DNA of 64,000 nt, taken from the NCBI GenBank assembly GCA_963837365.1, contig CAWIMW010000002.1:558001-622000 (forward strand), in the 5' to 3' direction. Position numbers and translations under genes: made by a program. A model generated the notes under the pieces. That model was not told where the DNA came from and made no database searches. It saw nothing but the letters and a program-made list of their open reading frames with translations. This document shows positions 60,994 through 64,000 of this stretch, one piece after another (the stretch's first letter is position 1; the number at the start of each line of letters is the position of its first letter). Origin of the DNA: CAWBXL01 sp963837365. GTDB lineage: Bacteria; Acidobacteriota; Terriglobia; Terriglobales; Acidobacteriaceae.

Positions 60994-61830
60994 ATGAATG
61001 TCCTTGAGTTCAGCTTACTGGTCGGAATAGTTTCGTTCATCGCAGGCTTCCTCGGCGCCTTGACTGGCCTTGGCGGGGGCGTGGTCCTGGTCCCCGTGCT
61101 GACGCTTTTTTTTCACGTAGACATCCGCTATGCCATCGGCGCATCGCTGGTCTCAGTAATTGCGACTTCTTCGGGAGCGGCCGCCGCATACGTCAAGGAA
61201 GGCTTCTCCAACATCCGCATTGGAATGTTCTTGGAGATTGCAACCACCATGGGCGCCATCGTCGGAGCGTACCTCGCTCTGAAAGTCCCGACCCATGCCA
61301 TCGCCATTATATTTGGGCTGGTTTTGCTCTACTCCGCCTATCTCGCCGGTCGGCCTCAGCCGCCTCAACCCGAAAACCCTCAGCCCGATCCGTTGGCCAC
61401 GCGCCTGAAGTTGAACGGGTCTTATCCGACGCCCGCAGGGTCAAAGTCTTATTTCATTCGTGGCGTCCCGGCAGGCTTCAGCCTTATGTTCGGTGCGGGA
61501 ACACTATCAGGGCTTTTAGGTATCGGCTCCGGTGCAGTCAAAGTCCTGGCCATGGATCAGGCCATGAGGATCCCATTCAAAGTTTCCACCACGACCAGCA
61601 ATTTCATGATCGGTGTGACCGCCGCGGCCAGCGCTGGAATCTACCTGAGCCGCGGATACGTTGACCCTGGGGTTGCCATGCCGGTGATGCTCGGCGTACT
61701 TGCCGGATCACTCCTGGGCGCTAAACTGCTGATCAAGATCAAGACCCGCTCCGTGCGGTCCATATTCACCGTGGTCATTCTTCTTCTGGCGCTGGAAATG
61801 CTCTACAACGGAGTCACAGGCAGAATCTAA
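60994..61830 (+). CDS. TauE/SafE family sulfite/sulfonate exporter-like permease
   Basis: The 278-residue membrane protein has about eight hydrophobic segments and the two repeated TauE motifs: GALTGLGGGVVLVPVLTLFF (about residues 21-40) and LSGLLGIGSGAVKVLAMDQA. Members export sulfite, sulfonates or other anions. It overlaps the DUF1634 start by 1 base, a pairing commonly seen. Confidence 0.88.
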   Translation: MNVLEFSLLVGIVSFIAGFLGALTGLGGGVVLVPVLTLFFHVDIRYAIGASLVSVIATSSGAAAAYVKEGFSNIRIGMFLEIATTMGAIVGAYLALKVPTHAIAIIFGLVLLYSAYLAGRPQPPQPENPQPDPLATRLKLNGSYPTPAGSKSYFIRGVPAGFSLMFGAGTLSGLLGIGSGAVKVLAMDQAMRIPFKVSTTTSNFMIGVTAAASAGIYLSRGYVDPGVAMPVMLGVLAGSLLGAKLLIKIKTRSVRSIFTVVILLLALEMLYNGVTGRI

Positions 61831-62210
61831 TGAAGCGAAGCGACTGGACAGACCAAAAAGTGGAGAACATCATCGGCAATCTGCTGCGCGCCGGGGTTCT
61901 GCTCTCGGCATTCGTGGTGCTCATTGGCGCAGTCGTTTACCTGGTGCGCCATGGGCGATCTCCGGTCCACTACGGCGTCTTTCAAGGTGAACCTTCAAAC
62001 TATCGCGAGATCAGCGGAATTTTCCGTGAAGCCTTGCAACTGCACGGGCGCGGCATCATTCAATTCGGATTATTATTATTGATCGCCACGCCGGTCACCC
62101 GCGTAATATTCGCCATTTTCGGCTTCGCCATAGAAAAAGACAGAATGTACGTAGTCTTCACCACAATTGTCCTGGCGATCCTGCTATACAGCCTGCTGGG
62201 AACTTCGTAA
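61830..62210 (+). CDS. DUF1634 membrane protein
   Basis: The 126-residue protein has three hydrophobic segments (about 18-40, 72-92 and 100-122). The N-terminus DQKVENIIGNLLRAGVLLSA is the DUF1634 signature. The gene begins on the last base of the TauE/SafE stop codon (TAATG). DUF1634 proteins typically accompany TauE permeases and may be an accessory subunit; this is inferred from linkage. Confidence 0.87.
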   Translation: MKRSDWTDQKVENIIGNLLRAGVLLSAFVVLIGAVVYLVRHGRSPVHYGVFQGEPSNYREISGIFREALQLHGRGIIQFGLLLLIATPVTRVIFAIFGFAIEKDRMYVVFTTIVLAILLYSLLGTS

Positions 62211-62212
62211 GG

Positions 62213-62330
62213 GTAGGGCGGACACTCCTGTCCGCCCTGCGTACGCTACAGCAAATTTTCGGGCCGAGCATTCAGCTTACGCCAGGCATTTCCACGCCGC
62301 CGGCAGGGCGGACAAGAGTGTCCGCCCTAC
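62213..62330. repeat. 118-bp element of two GGGCGGACA/TGTCCGCCC hairpins
   Basis: The left end GTAGGGCGGACACTCCTGTC and the right end ACAAGAGTGTCCGCCCTAC are inverted. Each contains a 9-bp hairpin, GGGCGGACA-N4-TGTCCGCCC. The element spans the gap between the convergent DUF1634 and M13 stop codons, 2 and 8 bases away, a natural position for a two-way terminator. A diverged copy is at 25075. Confidence 0.7.
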
Positions 62331-62338
62331 ACAAAAGC

Positions 62339-64000
62339 TCACCAAACATGACAGGCGTTTTCCCGCACCATCGGCGCATCCGCCTTGCAGTGATACGCCT
62401 CGCGGAACTCCGGCATGTTCGAAACCGTCCCATTCACCCGCCACTTCGGAGGTGAATGCGGGTCCACATTTGCCAGCATGCGGCTGACCGCCTCGGTGCG
62501 GTTCTGGCACCACACGTTGGCCCAGCCCAGAAAGAAACGCTGGTTCGCAGTCAATCCATCCATGGGCGCTGGCTCCTTACCCGCCAATGTAGTGAGCAAC
62601 GCCATGTAAGCAATGCGCAACCCGCCGTTATCGGCAGTATTTTCCCCCAAGGTTAGCTTGCCATTAAGTTTCACATCATCCACAGCCGTATACCCGGAAT
62701 ATTGGTCGGCTACGCACTGCGTACGTTTCTCGAATTCCTTTTTGTCATCTTCCGTCCACCAGTCGCTCAGGTTGCCCTTAGCGTCAAACTGGCTGCCCTG
62801 ATCATCAAAGCCGTGCGTCAACTCATGACCAATCACAGCTCCGATCCCACCGAAGTTCATGGCATCGTCAGCCTGATTGTCATAGAACGGCGGCTGAAGG
62901 ATTCCCGCTGGGAACGTAATGTTATTCAGTTGCGGATTGTAGCTGGCGTTCACCGTGCTAGGCGGATAAGGCCAGTCATTCTTGTTCACCGGCTTGCCAA
63001 TTTTGTTGAGCTGCCGCTGGAAGTCAAACTCATTCGCCCGCTGCGAATTGCCCAGCGCATCACCGCGAACAATGTTCAGGCTGCTGTAGTCCCTCCATTG
63101 GTCGGGATAGCCAATCCGGTTGGCGATCGCCTCCAGCTTCACATGCGCCTGCTTTTTGGTTTCCTCGCCCATCCATGAAAGACCATCGATGTCATGGGAA
63201 AGCGCATTTTCCAAGGCCTGCACCATCTTCAAGGTGCGTTCCTTCCCCTCGGCCCCAAAGGTCTGTGCCACATATTCCTTGCCCACAGCTTCGCCCAGGT
63301 CTCCGTTGGTGTACCGAACGCAGCGCTTCCAACGGGGAGAAAGCTCCTTGGTTCCCGATAGTTCCCTGCTAAAGAAGTTAAAATTCTCATCTACAAACGC
63401 CGCCGGCAGCATCGCCACGTTGGCGTGCACCAAGTGCCAGCGAAGATAAGTCTTCCAGTCATCGAGTGATGTGGCTTGCAGCGCGGTGTTCATTTGCTTG
63501 AAGAACTCAGGCTCGGTGACATTCAACACCTGAGTCGAGGGCGCACCCACGCCCTCCAGATAAACATTCCAGCCAAAATCAGGGCTCAGCGCCGCCAGTT
63601 CTTTGGCCGTCATCTTGTGATACACCTTGGTCGGCTCTCGCCGGCTGGTGCGGTCCAGCGCCCCCTTGGCCAACAATGTCTCGGTCTCCAGGACCGTCTT
63701 AGCTTCCGCCGCAGATTTGTCCGCAGGATCGCCCAAAAGCTCAAACATCTTTTCCACATGGTCCCCATACTTCTTCCGCAGGTCCACCGATTTGGCATCG
63801 TCTTTGAGGTAATAGTCCTTGTCCGGCAGCGACAAGCCGCCCTGATCAGCTTCCGCTATCACCTGCGTAGCATCCTTAAAATCCTGGTCGGAACCGAAAC
63901 TAAACAGCACGTTGACCCCGAGGCGATGCAACCGGATGGCCTCCTGCGCCAAATCCTTTTTTGATTTCAGGGCGGCAATTGCCTTCATCTCTGCTTTCAG
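62339..64000 (-). CDS. M13 family (neprilysin-like) zinc metallopeptidase, partial
   Basis: The reading frame is open to the window edge, so about 120 residues of the N-terminus, including any signal peptide, lie outside. The zinc site is VIGHELTHGFDDQG (HExxH), with the third ligand Glu in GENTADNGG. FPAGILQPPFYD and NASYNPQLNNITFP are M13 core segments, and the protein ends with the family CxxW motif (CHVW). M13 enzymes cleave short peptides on the outer face or in the periplasm. Confidence 0.93.
   Translation of the reverse strand: MKAEMKAIAALKSKKDLAQEAIRLHRLGVNVLFSFGSDQDFKDATQVIAEADQGGLSLPDKDYYLKDDAKSVDLRKKYGDHVEKMFELLGDPADKSAAEAKTVLETETLLAKGALDRTSRREPTKVYHKMTAKELAALSPDFGWNVYLEGVGAPSTQVLNVTEPEFFKQMNTALQATSLDDWKTYLRWHLVHANVAMLPAAFVDENFNFFSRELSGTKELSPRWKRCVRYTNGDLGEAVGKEYVAQTFGAEGKERTLKMVQALENALSHDIDGLSWMGEETKKQAHVKLEAIANRIGYPDQWRDYSSLNIVRGDALGNSQRANEFDFQRQLNKIGKPVNKNDWPYPPSTVNASYNPQLNNITFPAGILQPPFYDNQADDAMNFGGIGAVIGHELTHGFDDQGSQFDAKGNLSDWWTEDDKKEFEKRTQCVADQYSGYTAVDDVKLNGKLTLGENTADNGGLRIAYMALLTTLAGKEPAPMDGLTANQRFFLGWANVWCQNRTEAVSRMLANVDPHSPPKWRVNGTVSNMPEFREAYHCKADAPMVRENACHVW

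Noticed and set aside
1..64000. CRISPR array, prophage or rRNA operon
   Set aside because: No regularly spaced repeats, phage structural genes or rRNA sequence are visible.

Overview
The window is about 58-60% GC and looks like a chromosome segment of an Acidobacteriota bacterium, probably class Terriglobia. The pointers are a secreted S53 pro-kumamolisin peptidase with an Ig-like tail, lipoproteins mixing Ig-like and PQQ-propeller repeats, a DUF3106 gene beside an ECF sigma/anti-sigma pair, and many short intergenic palindromic repeats. The taxon is inferred from these traits; no rRNA gene is present. Most of the window is ordinary housekeeping sequence in small operons, with two insertion-sequence remnants.

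Layout. 0-3.3 kb: a two-domain ThyX-like protein, then an IS110-family element whose transposase is interrupted by a 24-bp palindromic insertion carrying a stop. 3.3-7.6 kb: DUF486, VOC, DUF2071, fabG, GNAT, dienelactone hydrolase and an XRE regulator. 7.7-14.5 kb (minus): aspS and an adenylate-kinase-like gene, each with two indels, an HU protein, sppA, a PQQ propeller and a lipid kinase. 14.7-18.7 kb: an Ig/PQQ lipoprotein whose 3' end is replaced by an IS5-type transposase remnant, then a HigB/HigA-like toxin-antitoxin pair with a palindromic operator. 18.7-28.5 kb (minus): tyrS, a four-helix-bundle protein, purN-hisS, gamma carbonic anhydrase, asd, HIT, DinB, a B12-dependent acyl-CoA mutase and a RibD-like reductase. 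28.6-33.8 kb: two hypotheticals (one a PD-(D/E)XK-like protein with foreign codon usage), glgC, a methyltransferase and a secreted hypothetical protein.

34.0-37.7 kb holds a four-gene overlapping operon: ECF sigma factor, zinc-binding anti-sigma factor, zinc-finger/LiaF-like membrane protein and DUF4097 protein. I read it as a candidate envelope-stress module. 37.7-44.1 kb: a Gly/Arg-rich pseudo-receiver, a small membrane protein, EAL-HDOD, modA and the S53 peptidase. 44.3-48.4 kb: tRNA-Val, a second ECF module with DUF3106, a GH13 glucosidase and tRNA-His. 48.5-52 kb: a TonB receptor under a cobalamin riboswitch, an acyltransferase and a cytochrome c. 52-64 kb: DUF488, folP, dtd, two secreted amidohydrolases, tandem acpP plus fabF, a PilZ protein, lipA, TauE plus DUF1634, and a partial M13 peptidase cut by the window edge. 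The riboswitch-controlled receptor and the acyl-CoA mutase link this segment to vitamin B12 use.

Two themes cut across the window. First, at least ten single-base indels split otherwise well-conserved genes (aspS twice, the adk-like gene twice, hisS, asd, glgC, the S53 peptidase, a sigma factor and an acyltransferase). Several of these genes are essential and most of the changes are +1 insertions, so uncorrected sequencing error is the simplest explanation. Second, several families of 70-180 bp terminal-inverted-repeat or hairpin elements occupy the intergenic spaces, often between convergent genes or directly against start or stop codons.
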